A stretch of 64,000 bases of DNA, from assembly GCA_039654915.1 (NCBI GenBank), contig CM077596.1, forward strand, positions 70,991,751 to 71,055,750, written 5' to 3'. The position numbers were made by a program, and so were the translations under genes. Origin of the DNA: Aquilaria yunnanensis. Taxonomy: Eukaryota > Streptophyta > Magnoliopsida > Malvales > Thymelaeaceae. The notes beneath the pieces were generated by a model. The model worked only from the letters and a program-made list of their open reading frames with translations, had not been told where the DNA came from and searched no databases. This document shows, piece by piece, positions 1-11,900 of the stretch (position 1 is the stretch's first letter; each line of letters starts with the position of its first letter).

Positions 1-3000
1 TTTGTTTTATTGAAAAATCCAATGACTTGGATATCTTGACCATTGATGGACTACAAAGTAGTTTACTTGTTCATGAACAGAGAATGAATGGCCATTAAGG
101 AGAGCAACAAGTTCTAAAGGTCACTCATGATGAAGGTTCAGGTAGAGGAAGAGGTCAAAGAACATCCAAGGGAAAAAGAAAAGGTCGGGGCAGACAGTCC
201 TTTAACAAGGCTTCAGTTGAATGCTATAAGTGCCACAAATTAGGGTACTTTTAGTACAAATGTCCTAGTTGTAGGGTTTATAGAGGCAAACAATGTAGTG
301 AAATTAACCGAAACTTTTCAAATCCTCCAGGTTCTGGCAAGAGCGTGTCTCTTGTGCCCATAGTGTTAGCTTACGTTCTCTAATGAAAGACAATAGAGGA
401 GTGCGACTGGAGGTTTTCATAACACTTTCTGAATTTTGTCCTAGGAAGGCTCTCTATGAAATAACACTATATAACATATATATAGTGATGTAAAACTCTT
501 AAGCCAAATAAGTTTTATAACCTTAATCTAATAAGGTCAAATTTTGGGCTTAACAATGGCTCAACTTTTGGGTCAATAATTAATGCAAAATTATCATGAA
601 ATAAAAACCAAACAATTTGGCTCATGTACTCAAATAATCTAATTAGCTATAAGTGTGCGACCCTATAGGCTTTTATCATTTTGACAATGATCATAAATCA
701 CATTTATTACCATAAATAATGAACGGTGTCTAGTAACATATCATTGTTACCCAAGTGACAAGATAGTTGGTGATTTGACTAAATCTCTATGATCATTATT
801 CATATATGTCATTGTTTCTTTGCCCAAGATATTAAGACGAGGCATGCGACATAAAATATATCATCATCATATTGCCCAATCTACGGTTTCTTAATTCCTG
901 AGTAAACTGACTTAAACTAATGACTTTGATATCCTATATTAACTCATCCAAGTATGGTCATGCATTTCCTTAATCCCATTCAACTAAGGAGCATAGAAAT
1001 ATCACTCCTATTATATAGAAGAAACAATTCTCATCTTAATCATATAAATCTCTTCACATGATATGTAAGATTCTTAATGACCAATTTTATGTTCACTTAG
1101 TTACAAGCAATAAGGAAAAGTATAAAAGTATGTGACTTACACGTAGGGAAACTTGATGACCTCAGGACAAAGGGCTACATATATCATGATCACTATGAAA
1201 ATCACTTATGACACTTATATAATGATCTATATAGTGTTCTCATGGTAGGTTGGTATAATACACAAGTTCTCTAACTTGTACACATATGTAGATTGTATAT
1301 CTCATATTAATCTCCATATATATTGTTCTTGATGTATTATTACAACTCATTCTACAATAATACTCAACCAAGGATATTTAAAAATATTATTATTCTAGGG
1401 CTATAATTATGTTTAATTATGTTAAGTAGAAACAAACAATAAATACAATTATTAGAATAATGTCTCAATAAAATATCGTAACTCAATATGCAAAATATAA
1501 TTATCTCATGATTGGCTTTTGGGTACAGTATTAACACCAGCTGTGAAAAAGGAGCCAACTACGTTGAAGAAGAACAAGAGCTGCTGTTAATGTCCTCTGT
1601 GGATCTTAAACAAGAAAAAGGATAAGAGATGTGGTTTATTAACAAGGGATTTAGCAAACATATAAGTAGGAAGAAAGAATGGTTCTCTAATTTGGATGAA
1701 AACTTCAAACAGTCAATTAAGCTAGGCAATAATACAAGAATGGTAGTTGTATCAAAATGAAAGTTAATGCAATCATCCAGGTAATTTTTTATATTTACTA
1801 TATTCCTGAACTGAAGAATAATTTGTTGAGTGTTAGACAACTACAAGATAGAGGTATGGCTGTTCCATTCTAGCATAAAGGTGCAAGATCTTTCACCCTG
1901 CGAAGGGTTTGATCATACAATCTGAGATGGGTGCAAATAAGATGTTTTTTCTTCTAGTAGACATGATGCGTATAGTTTTCAACTTGTGACAGAAAATGCA
2001 ACTCACTTGTGGCATTGTAGACTTAGGCACTTAAGCTTCAAATGGTGAAAACTCTCAAACACAAAAACATGGTCAGTGACTTACTTTCTTTTAAAGCACC
2101 CAGAAAATTATGCACAACATCCTTGGTTGGGAAACAACATAGAAAACCATTTGCAAAAGAAGTTCTTAGAGAGCTAAAAAGAAGTTGGAGTTGGTGCATG
2201 GTGATATATATGGCCTTATAAACCCATCATTGAATAGCAATAAAAGGTATCTCTTGAGCTTTATCGATGACCATAGTCATAAAACTTGGATTTATTTATT
2301 GCATGAGAAATCTAAGATTTTTGCCACATTTAAGAGTTATAAGAGCTATAAGACTAGTGCTTATATAAAATGTTTGAGAACTGACTGAGGTGAAGAGTTC
2401 ATTTCCAATGAGTTTAAAGAATTTTGTAGGGTGAATAATATATCGAGATAGTTGACCATAACTTACACTCCTTGACATAATAGAGCTACTAAGAGGAAGA
2501 ATAGAACAATAATGAACTTGGTACATTGCATGTTCACTGATAAATAAGTTCCAAAGATCTTCTGGCCTAAAGCTGTGAGATGGTGTGTGCATGCACTACA
2601 ATTTTATATGACAATAGCTTAACTATAAAACTCTCAAATAATCTAGTTTTTCATAGCAAAAGCAAGCATATTGACATCATATTTCATTTCCTTCACAATC
2701 TAGTAAAGGATAGTGTGGTTGACCTAATCCATTGCAACATGCAAGATTAATAGCTGATATTATGACCAAGCCACTCAAACTAGATAGATTTGAAAAGCTT
2801 CGCAACCTACTAGGAGTGTGTGAAATACCCAAATTAACTAAATGTATACTGCATAGAGTTTAAGGGATGGAAAGTTAGTAGATTATTATTGCGTGTTGGT
2901 CAAGTTAAAGTTTTGTTTGTTAGAATTCTTTGAGATTTTCTTTTTAGTCCGTTACTAAGTTTTAGGAAGAATATATTAAGACTGTTGCTTATTCTTATCC

Positions 3001-3130
3001 TGAAGTTTATTTCTTGTAATAGGCTACAAAAGCCACAATCTTCATTCAATAAAGGTAGAGACATATTTACTTGAATACTTTGAGTCTTAAAGCCTTTTCT
3101 GAGTTTACTTTACAGTTTTATTGTATCCTA
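1..3130 (+). mobile_element. Degenerate, interrupted Ty1/Copia retrotransposon
   Basis: Broken plus-strand fragments follow Copia order. A gag zinc knuckle of the CX2CX4HX4C type lies near 220-262 (CYKCHKLGYF, a stop, then YKCP). From about 1555 come the acidic linker, a protease-like stretch (WFSNLDENFKQSIKLGNNTR, near 1680-1735) and the GAG-pre-integrase approach (IPELKNNLLSV). The integrase core runs about 2185-2600, with FIDDHSHKTWIYLLHEKS and LRTD. Near 2755-2835 the RNase H end appears (ADIMTKPLKLDRFEKLRNLL). Reverse transcriptase is missing: the integrase jumps straight to the RNase H tail, so there is a large internal deletion. Stops and frameshifts occur throughout. About 2870-3130 looks like a 3' LTR remnant, with an AATAAAG polyadenylation-like signal near 3048. 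No 5' LTR is inside the window. The element is dead and old. Confidence 0.85.
265..1550. other. Insertion inside the degenerate Copia element
   Basis: The Copia reading is lost after the zinc knuckle (about 262) and resumes with the linker that normally follows closely (about 1551, ANYVEEEQELLLMSS). The roughly 1.3 kb between them has no Copia coding, is AT-rich and holds no credible ORF. I read it as a later insertion, possibly a solo LTR or other non-coding element. No target duplication or terminal repeat could be fixed, so its class is open. Confidence 0.5.
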
Positions 3131-3315
3131 TTCTTCTCTGATGCATCTACCCATATGTCTATCTCTACCACATTTCCATTATTCCACCCATGTGTCTATC
3201 TCCACTACATTCCATTGTTCCACCATAGTTTTACCTAACCAAAGATGCTTGAAGAGTTATCTCCATCTCTGATCTGTTTTGGATCACAACCTTCTTCAGC
3301 ACCTTAGAATATGCC

Positions 3316-3564
3316 TTAATCAAAGTCTCGATAAATTGTTAAGCCGCTGTTGTTGAGCCCCTTCACTGACTTGATTTTGCAGGCGAGCATAATGAACTTC
3401 TTTGATGCCGATTCCACCATCTTCTCCCTCAACAAGGCACCGCTGTGACCTTTAACAAGGTTAATGTTCGGGCCGACCTCATTGGCGCCATTTATGGTGA
3501 GATTGATTTTTCGGTGGAGGTCAAGCGTGGAGAGAAGGATGCACAAAGATTGAACAAACGACAT
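3316..3564 (-). pseudogene. Ribose-5-phosphate isomerase A fragment
   Basis: About 75 codons match the core of plant and bacterial ribose-5-phosphate isomerase A, the pentose-phosphate and Calvin cycle enzyme that interconverts ribose-5-P and ribulose-5-P. Visible landmarks are STLD (the loop before the active site), INGANEVGPNINLVKG and SGALLREKMVESASKKF, followed by a VKGLNNSGL turn. The family active-site signature is DGADE. Here both aspartates are asparagine (NGANE), while the lysine of LVKG is kept. The fragment lacks the family's N-terminal nucleotide-like fold and its C-terminal half, and ends at a stop soon after SGL. It has no intron, so it may be a retrocopy or a captured fragment. 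It is certainly not an active isomerase. Confidence 0.85.
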
Positions 3565-3936
3565 CTATTTCCTCCCATCACGTGATGCCCATGGTCAGCT
3601 CAAAGGGTTGATTGACCCACTTAAGGATGTTCAAGGGCTGAGTTAACTGAGTTGAAGTTTAGGGAGGAAAGTGTCCTAGTCAGCTAAGTCCAAAGGCTGA
3701 AGGGGATAATTAGAATCAACTATTGCAAATCTAGTGAGTTAGGAGGAGGTAGTAACATCTTAGGGAAGAAAAATTTTCAATTGTTTGGACCTAACAACCA
3801 AACTAGAACCAAATGACATCATGGAATATTGGAGAGATGGAAGAAATTAAACCTGGGACATTGAATTTATGTCTATAACTCTTTTGTCACTAGGCTGGAT
3901 GACATTATTTAGATCACACCAAAGCCATGACTCCAA

Positions 3937-4014
3937 TGAGTATCAAGGTTTTGTGGAAAACTTTTTTTTGAAATAAAAAAAAAATTTCCCACAAAACCTT
4001 ATGACATTTGATAC
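3937..4014. repeat. Long A/T-rich hairpin
   Basis: GGTTTTGTGGAAAA with a T run (about 3947-3969) is answered by an A run plus TTTCCCACAAAACC (about 3975-3999). The outer flanks also pair loosely (TATCAAGG against a GATACC-containing flank). The stem is about 24 bp plus the A/T run, with a tiny loop. It may be the tip of a foldback element. No gene lies nearby. Confidence 0.6.
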
Positions 4015-5012
4015 CAACTCTACTAAAATATTTATTTGAAAACATTACAAAATATGTCTTATTTTTATTGAATCATTAAATTTTGAAAAATTTTAAGAAA
4101 TTTTTTTCTTTTAATATATTTCATTTCCAATAACGATTTTAACCTTTTTCTTACAAAAAAACTTAAAAATGAAAAAAGGGGTATATGTGGACAGATATTG
4201 CCACTTTAGGGAATGGAACAATGACTAAAACATCCCAAAATAAAAAAACAACCCACTAAAAATGGGACGGAGAAAGATGGAGGAGTAGCATGTAACATTG
4301 ACAACTGTGTTGGGCAGGCGCATAACAATCTAAACAACAGAATTAGAGACTTTCAATAATTTCCAATAAAGACATTTAACATATATTTTGATTAAAAAAA
4401 ATTAATACATGGGCTGTGCGCAAAAAGAAACGTCAAGAGTCTTTACACAATTATTGGAGAATTAAAATTAAAATAATTTACAATAGTTATTGAATAGTAT
4501 AATTTACAATAGTTATTATTATTATTATTATTATTGTTATTAGGGAACCATCTAAATTACGTACTTTTGCAAGCTCTGTTGCATTGCCATTTCGAAAGGA
4601 GTATAACCAATACTTAAACTAGAAGAAGGTTAAACAATACAGCTTTTAGGGTCCTGGCCAGTGAACTTGGTTGACAGAGTCACAGAGGGACGCGTGAATC
4701 TCCGCAAAAACATTCTCCCATAAAAAGGTGCACATCCTCTAGGTTTTAAAAAACATGTAAACTCGTGATTCAACTTTACAAACCCTTACATATGCCTTTA
4801 ACACTCTTACAAAATGCTTCTAATCACCCCAAAAAATACAACTTTTAGACTCAGTTTGTTTCACGTTTATACAGCCCAATTAACACATTTTTGTGTTCTG
4901 GGTCGGGTCATTTATGTGACTCGGTTACCAAATAGAGCAAATCACCCCTATCCTCAACCCAATCACATCAAGTCCCGTCTTCTCCTTCCATCACCGGCCA
5001 TCTCCATCGTGT

Positions 5013-5275
5013 CTTCGACAAGTGATTCTCTTCCGCACAACCATTATTGAAGTTTCCTAGTCTACTTCTACTTAATCCTAGTAAGGGATTCTCTGTCATG
5101 TCTTTGGCGAAGGATTCTCTTCTGCATAACCATTATTGAAGTTTCCTAGTCTACTTCTACTTAATCCTAGTAAGGGATTCTCTGTCACATCTCCAGCGAA
5201 GAATCCTCTTCCGCAGAACCTTTGTCGAGGTTTCCTAGTCAACTTTCAGTCAAACCCAACAATGGATTCCCCGTC
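5013..5275. repeat. Minisatellite, about 89-bp unit, three copies
   Basis: The segment GAAGTTTCCTAGTCTACTTC begins at 5049 and recurs at 5138, giving an 89-bp period. A third, diverged copy starts near 5228 (GAGGTTTCCTAGTC). Units one and two are almost identical and the third is clearly older. Short ORFs cross it but show no known domain. Confidence 0.75.
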
Positions 5276-5948
5276 ACGGGCGATAGATTTCTTGGTCAAT
5301 TGCAAGAGCAGAGGAAAACCCTGTAGATTTGTTCCCATGGTTCGATCCGCATGTTCAAATTTTTAGGACCATCATTGAAGATTTATTTACATGGAAAAGT
5401 TGATCAAAGCTGGCCAAATGTTCTGACTAGATCGATACCTAAAAGGCTTGCCGGAGGCCGTATGGGTGTGGATTTGGTTATTAGAAGTAGAGGTGTCGAC
5501 TAGCAAGGGTAAAATGGCGGAGAAGCTTTTGTGGTAGAAATCATAATTATTTGAAATTTGAAGTCCAAATACATTAAGTTGGGAATTGGGTAAAATAAAA
5601 ACATGTTAATGAGAGTATGTTAACTTAAAATGAACAGACCGTTACTTCTTTCACTAACTTGTATGTGTTTGTGAGCCCCAACAAAAAATAAAGGCAAAGA
5701 ACAGCGCCTCTTAAGTCTTAACTCTTAACTTACACTGAGTGCGTAGGGCTAACCAACAGTTCTTACTCATTTTGTCACATCAACGAAGAACTTTTAACGT
5801 TTCAGGAACTGTTTAGCGCTTCGAAATTTCCTCATAGAAAAATCTTTCAGCGGTTAAATAACATGTGACACAAAATTTCCTAAATGATGCGACGAACTAA
5901 GCAGATGCTTCACCATCCATGAGCAAACCTTGTCATCCAAAAGGAACT

Positions 5949-8900
5949 TTAGTTCCTTTGCTTGGCTTCTTGGATGTGGAACATAAGCTGCACAAAGACA
6001 CGCAATTTATCGGGCACTGGAGCCAGCATGCTTTCAATCAAGTTGATAACTTCATGCAGTGCTTACGTACCTTCGTTCCCATGTAAAACGTGAAGAGCAT
6101 AAAACCCAGAACAGGCAAACCTGAAAGGTACACTGAGTTAATGCTGGAATAGCCGTTATCAAACATTGTGGGTCGGAAACAAAAAGTCACCTACCTTCTT
6201 TTGAAAGGAGCTGATGAATCAACCAGTGGATGCCTGATGGTCCAATGACAAAGCCTACAAGGTTTGCAAACTAGATACAGGAATGTTTCAGTATGACATG
6301 CCCATTTTGCAGGTAAAAGCATGATTTATTATGTTCTCAAGCACTTGGCAACAAATTGCCTTTTCATCAGAAACTGCTGAGATCTCGAGCAAATAAATAA
6401 AAACTTGTCATGCGTTAAAAGTCATCCAACAAAGTTGGTCTCGTTATTTGTCTTTCTGGATGGCTAGTATTTATCAATCACTCAAAGCATTTCCACGATG
6501 TATAAGTTAGCTACATCACATTATTGGCAAACGAATCATATCAAGGGAAGTCACAAGAAGTTCCGACACTAAATTAGAAACAGCCCTTAAGGAACAAGGC
6601 ATTTACCATGAGACAAGTTATCGTGACAGCACCAGCAGCTGCATGAAGTTCTCGGAAAAAAAATCTGCCAGAAGCAGTCTCAACCTGATGCAGCAAACAA
6701 TAAAGAACTTTATCTTCCAGTGTCATGAAGTTTTCCAGAAAAACCTTCATTTTTGGAACAACCTCAAGTCACATGTATCGTGACTCTTCTTCCACACACA
6801 CACACACACACATTACAGGCGTAATCAACACCTCTCGGACCTAGGCTGTCAACAGAAAACTCTGACATCATTTCAATGCCTATTACAAATAACGAAATGA
6901 ATTAGTTACACCACCTGAAATGCATTTGTGGCTGATTTGACTATCATTTCGGGTATGTAGAATAAACATGTTAACCATGCCCAGGATAGAAGCTTCCTAA
7001 ACAGAGGCAATATCAGTCAGCAACATGCCTATGCCACAGGCAAAAAGGAAAAGGCAGTGAAAAAAATCAAAAAATTTGAGAAGCTAGGGATACCATTCTA
7101 GATCATGCCATATAGCTACAAATGTGAATACAGGCCATATATTGATCAGCTTTCTCCGTGACCCACCAAGGGGTATATACATGTACCTGACATCATTATA
7201 GTTTTCTAAGTCAATGCACATAGACAAAGTTTAAAATGGAACCATGACACTATGGTTGACGAATGTACCTCACTATCCACTTGTTAAATGAAGCGTGCCA
7301 GTTTTTCCAAAAACTTTCCAGGTTGTAGCAATTATTCACGCATTTTGGCATGTTTTCAGGTGCCTCAATGCCTGCAACCTAAATGCATAACAAGGTTCAA
7401 TCTATGATATTCCTGAATGAGTTATACATCAGTAGAAGCAAATACCAGATCCCCGAAGTGGATTATTACAAAAATGATTATATTGCTTAGTTTACAATTC
7501 TTCTGAAAAACTAATATTGTCTAATTATTGAACTTTCAAAGATTTGGCTGAAATCCTATCCTTGTATATTTTTATGCTCTACGCCTTTATAAGAACAAGT
7601 AGTTAATTAAAGTCTGCTCTCCGGGGAAAAAAAAAGCTGAGTAAAGTTATCACATTCTCGGTAAAAATTGATATATTCTAGTAAATTAATACCCCATAAC
7701 CTGGGAAAATAAGGAAATAGAAACTTTATGAACTATATAAATTATATAATATTAAGAGGTTAAATGAAGGTCTGAGGTGCAAGTGCACCGTTTGAAGCAA
7801 ATAGCAAATTGACACGTGCTCTGACATAAACATTTGAGTCCATATTTCCTAAAACTATAATGGGCTTAAAAAAAACGCTAAAAATCTATGTCTGAAGTAA
7901 AATTTGAACCCAACGAATCTACAGTTAATCAAATATGCGTGTTTAATTATCATTATCTTCATTCCAAAAATAATTACATTTTTTATAATTACAACATTTG
8001 TCACCAGACCCTTTCGATAAGTCAGTGAATTAGGCTCTGACAAACTGACAAGACTCAAAGTAAGAAATTGTATGTCTAATACTATGAGGTTGGAGCTTAT
8101 CAAGTAGTTATAATCTAAAATTGGTCTAAACAAATTTGCCTTACTGGAATTTAAGTGTGCTTGCACGTCCCCCCCCCCCCCCCCCCCCCCCTAAAAACAA
8201 AAAAAGAATGAATGCCAAAAGTAGTTTGGTAACGCTACAAGTAAAAACTTTAATGGACATAAACACATGCATGCACAAACACAGACACATTTAACAAGCA
8301 TACCAGGGACCAAAACCGGAAGTAGCGCCAGATGAGCAGAAACTTAAGCCACATGAAGTTTAGCACCTGTGACAGCAGGGAAGAAGAGAATATTATTTTG
8401 CGCATTGCTTACTCGATGCTTGCACATTTCCTTTAGAAATGCTTGAAACAGAATAGTACAGAAGCCAAAGGATGGATTAAAAATTTGCCATATTTCTCTA
8501 ATCAGTAAGCCCTTTTTCATATCAAGTTGAGATGTTAAGTAAGTTGATTTCAGAATACCAACCGTAAAATAGAACATGACTTCAAGTTTAACCCAAAAGG
8601 ATAAGTCCAAAAGCTAATGGCTTGAAATATGACTTACATGCTACACTACTCACATTGTTCTGTGCTATGTTCTCTCGAAGATGTAGTGCTCACAGTATAT
8701 CAAAGTAATGTTCAGTTATTGTCTTACCAAACTCACCATTATAGCTTAACACCACACAGTTCGTTCATGGTACCCATTCATTGATTTTTAAATGATAGAT
8801 AAAAACAATTCAGAAAGGGGAAAATGACCTATGATGTATGGCCCATAATCTATTGTTAAAATGTAAAAATACAAATCACAAATTACATAGACTTATAACT

Positions 8901-11900
8901 TAGTCTGCTCACCCCATATCCGATAATGAACACATCCATAGGAGACAATTGCTTCCATGATCCGCTGAAGGGGTTTAGAACGGAACAAATTTTTGTCACC
9001 AGGAAAGAGAAATGGGAATGAAAAATGTTGTAAAACATGTATCCTCATCAAGAGTTAGCCCACCTGATTGCAAGGGCATTATAATGGAACAAATGAGTCA
9101 TTAGTTCTATTAGTGCCAGACTGAAAACCCAGCGCATCCCATACTGGATGATGTACATAACTGAGTTATGATTTTGAGGCACAGCCAACTGCAACAAGAA
9201 AAAAAAAATGATTAAACTGCTGATAAAGGTGAAAATAAAAGGATTTATCTCTTCCAGAATTGCTGGAAGAACTTGCCTCCAACCAAGGGTAATGGAGACA
9301 TGTAGATGAATCAATTTAGATGAAGGCTGAGTTGATTGATTAATTCATTGATATGTAAACAAAAGGAAACATCAAGTTAAGAGAGGAGACTCAATAGAAT
9401 CATCAAGGGTCAATTCGGATTCCCTTTTTGGTGAGTAAGGTGCTGCAATTAAGTGACCCAGGTGGGGTCACAGTTGTAGAAACACAACCAAAGAGACCTT
9501 GTAAGCTTCGAAATTACAACCCCAACCATCTCTGCTCCACCTTCAAAGTCCTCACTGCCTGTCTCTTGCATTGCTGGACCATCGCTCTACAACCCAACCT
9601 GAACAAGGAGATGCGAGAGGTCTGCATCGTCAACCAGTGGTCCAAATGCAACCCGCCACTGCCGGTAGGGTTCTATGGGAATGGTTTCACATTTCCAGAG
9701 GCATTAAGGACAGCAGAGAAACTCTGTGGAAACCCATTTGGGCATGCACTGGAATTGGTGTGATGAGCAAAATCGGACATCACAGGAGAGTGAATAAGGG
9801 AAGATGGCAGGAGTTGTAATTTTGAAGCTCACAAGGGTCTCTTTGGTTTGAAAACCAATCGGGCTGTGTGCGGCCAGTGAAGTGGGTCAGGTCGCTTAAT
9901 GACAGCACCTTAATCACCAAAAAGGGAATCCCAATTGGCCCTAAAAATGGCAAGAACAGCAGAACCAAATGATCGGCAGTACAAAAAGCAGTATTACTAA
10001 TGTGTTCGGTGGCATGGTTTGAAAGTTTTGATTCTGTAGTCTGTACCACTCAAGCCTTGTTAAAACATCCAACTCAAAATAAATTGGAAACGAATGCAGA
10101 GTCCCAACCATATATAAAGCCTTAACAACTCCCTCATTGACCATGTGGCATTATACCACTTAACACACCCCATCACACACAAGTTGGAGAGACAATTGAA
10201 AACAGGCCTATCATGTGGACTATGAGAAGGACAATGGGGCATACAACTTCACAAACGGTACAAAAAAAAAAAAGATGAATCTCGGGCTTGCTCCCATGTG
10301 AAAGGAACAGAACCAAAACAATAGGGCAAGGGGTGAAAGGCCTCACCCCTTGACTTACCCATGTCCATGTGGCATCTATCACTTAACAAGGCTAAGATAT
10401 ATAAACCATTTATCATGGAAACTGGTGTAATAGAGAGGGATATAAAAGAATTCAAGAGAAGACCAGCGAATTCTTTGCCAAAAGAAATCAAGAGTAGACA
10501 AGCGAGTCCTTTAAAATGGTGAAACAAAACAAACAGGTTTAGATCAAGATAATTGGAATTTATCAGGTATAGGGAAAAAGCTATAATGAAAAAGAAGAGT
10601 ATGCAGGAGAAATGATGTAGAGCACATCCCCAAGACTTTTCTAGAGAATTATGAACAAATCAAAGTGAAAGACTAACTAGTCCTAGATAGCTGCTAACTT
10701 CCAGCATATTATTTTTGGACTTTGCTTGGTCAAGCCCTTCTCCTATTCTTTTTAGGCTTTATTTAATACTTTAATTAATAATTCCTAGAGGAATTGTGTT
10801 GAGGTTGTTGGCTATTAGTAGGAGATTCCTATTTCTTTTAGGAATATCAAATGCTAAGACCTAATAGAAGAAATATTATATTGCTAATCCTAGTTGAAGT
10901 AGATATCGACTAACCTATATGAAAGGCTCTTGTACAACTCTTACAATCCTAATTTCAGCAATAACAATTCTGAGAACGTTCTCTCTTTCAAGGCTTTTAT
11001 CCTGAACCCTAACTTGTTGCGTGCGACTTAGTTTCTCTCTCACACTTCTGTAGTTGCATAAAAAAACTTATTTGAAATGAAATACATGAATTTTGCAAAA
11101 ATAAAAAATAAAAAAAATAAAGGGAAAATAAAAGGCCTTACCTGTGAAGCAAATGCATTGAAACTGATGATTGGGCCAGCAATGTAAAGGGGTGCATATA
11201 CCAAATAACAAAGGTATGTGGCGAAGACAAAATTTTCGTCATTAACATTTCTCTCCTAGGCAACAGCAAAGAAATTTTTGTGAGCCAGTTCAGATATAAT
11301 TCAGAATGATAAGACCACAAAAGGTTGAAATCACAAATAATTTGGTGCTAACCTGTAACAGTTGATAGCAACTTTTCCCTGACTTACAGATTGGACATCG
11401 TTGAGTGTGCTTCTGCCATGAGAAAATAAAATAAAATGCAAAATAAAAAATACAAAACCTTACTCCCTGATTTATAGATTGGATATCTCTTTCTTGACAC
11501 AACTGGTTTTTAAGGACATATCACAATAGGATCCACTTTAATCTTTTTTCCCATTATAAAAGGTCTGAAAATAGGGCCAAGTCAGTGTTTGCCTGTTACA
11601 GGCGTGTGGAAATCAGAAACAGAAAGGAAGATTGCACATAAACAGCCACTCTGATGCACAAGGCTCCCCACTTTGCCAGGGTAATTACTATTCCAACTAT
11701 ACATGGGGAGCTATTTCCACAACTCAAACCTGTGACTTTACAATACCGTTAATGTTGCAAAAAAGGCTCCCCATCAAACAAATAGTTTATGCCATTTTAA
11801 GAGACACAACTATGCAAAACATAAGCATCAAAATTGAGCACGCAATTTACATAGGCTTGATAGACCAAAAATAAAAATACCTCTTGATCAAAATGCAGCA

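Larger units (their letters stand above)
3565..5948. other. Intergenic region between RPI fragment and MBOAT gene
   Basis: Apart from the hairpin at 3937-4014 and the minisatellite at about 5013-5275, I see only AT-rich sequence, an ATT microsatellite near 4515-4535 and short ORFs without recognisable domains. The downstream 5700-5948 part is the probable 3' UTR side of the minus-strand MBOAT gene. Confidence 0.5.

Noticed and set aside
8344..8610. 88-codon minus-strand ORF within the MBOAT gene
   Set aside because: It overlaps exon 13 in another frame and runs into intron; the spliced model explains the exon.
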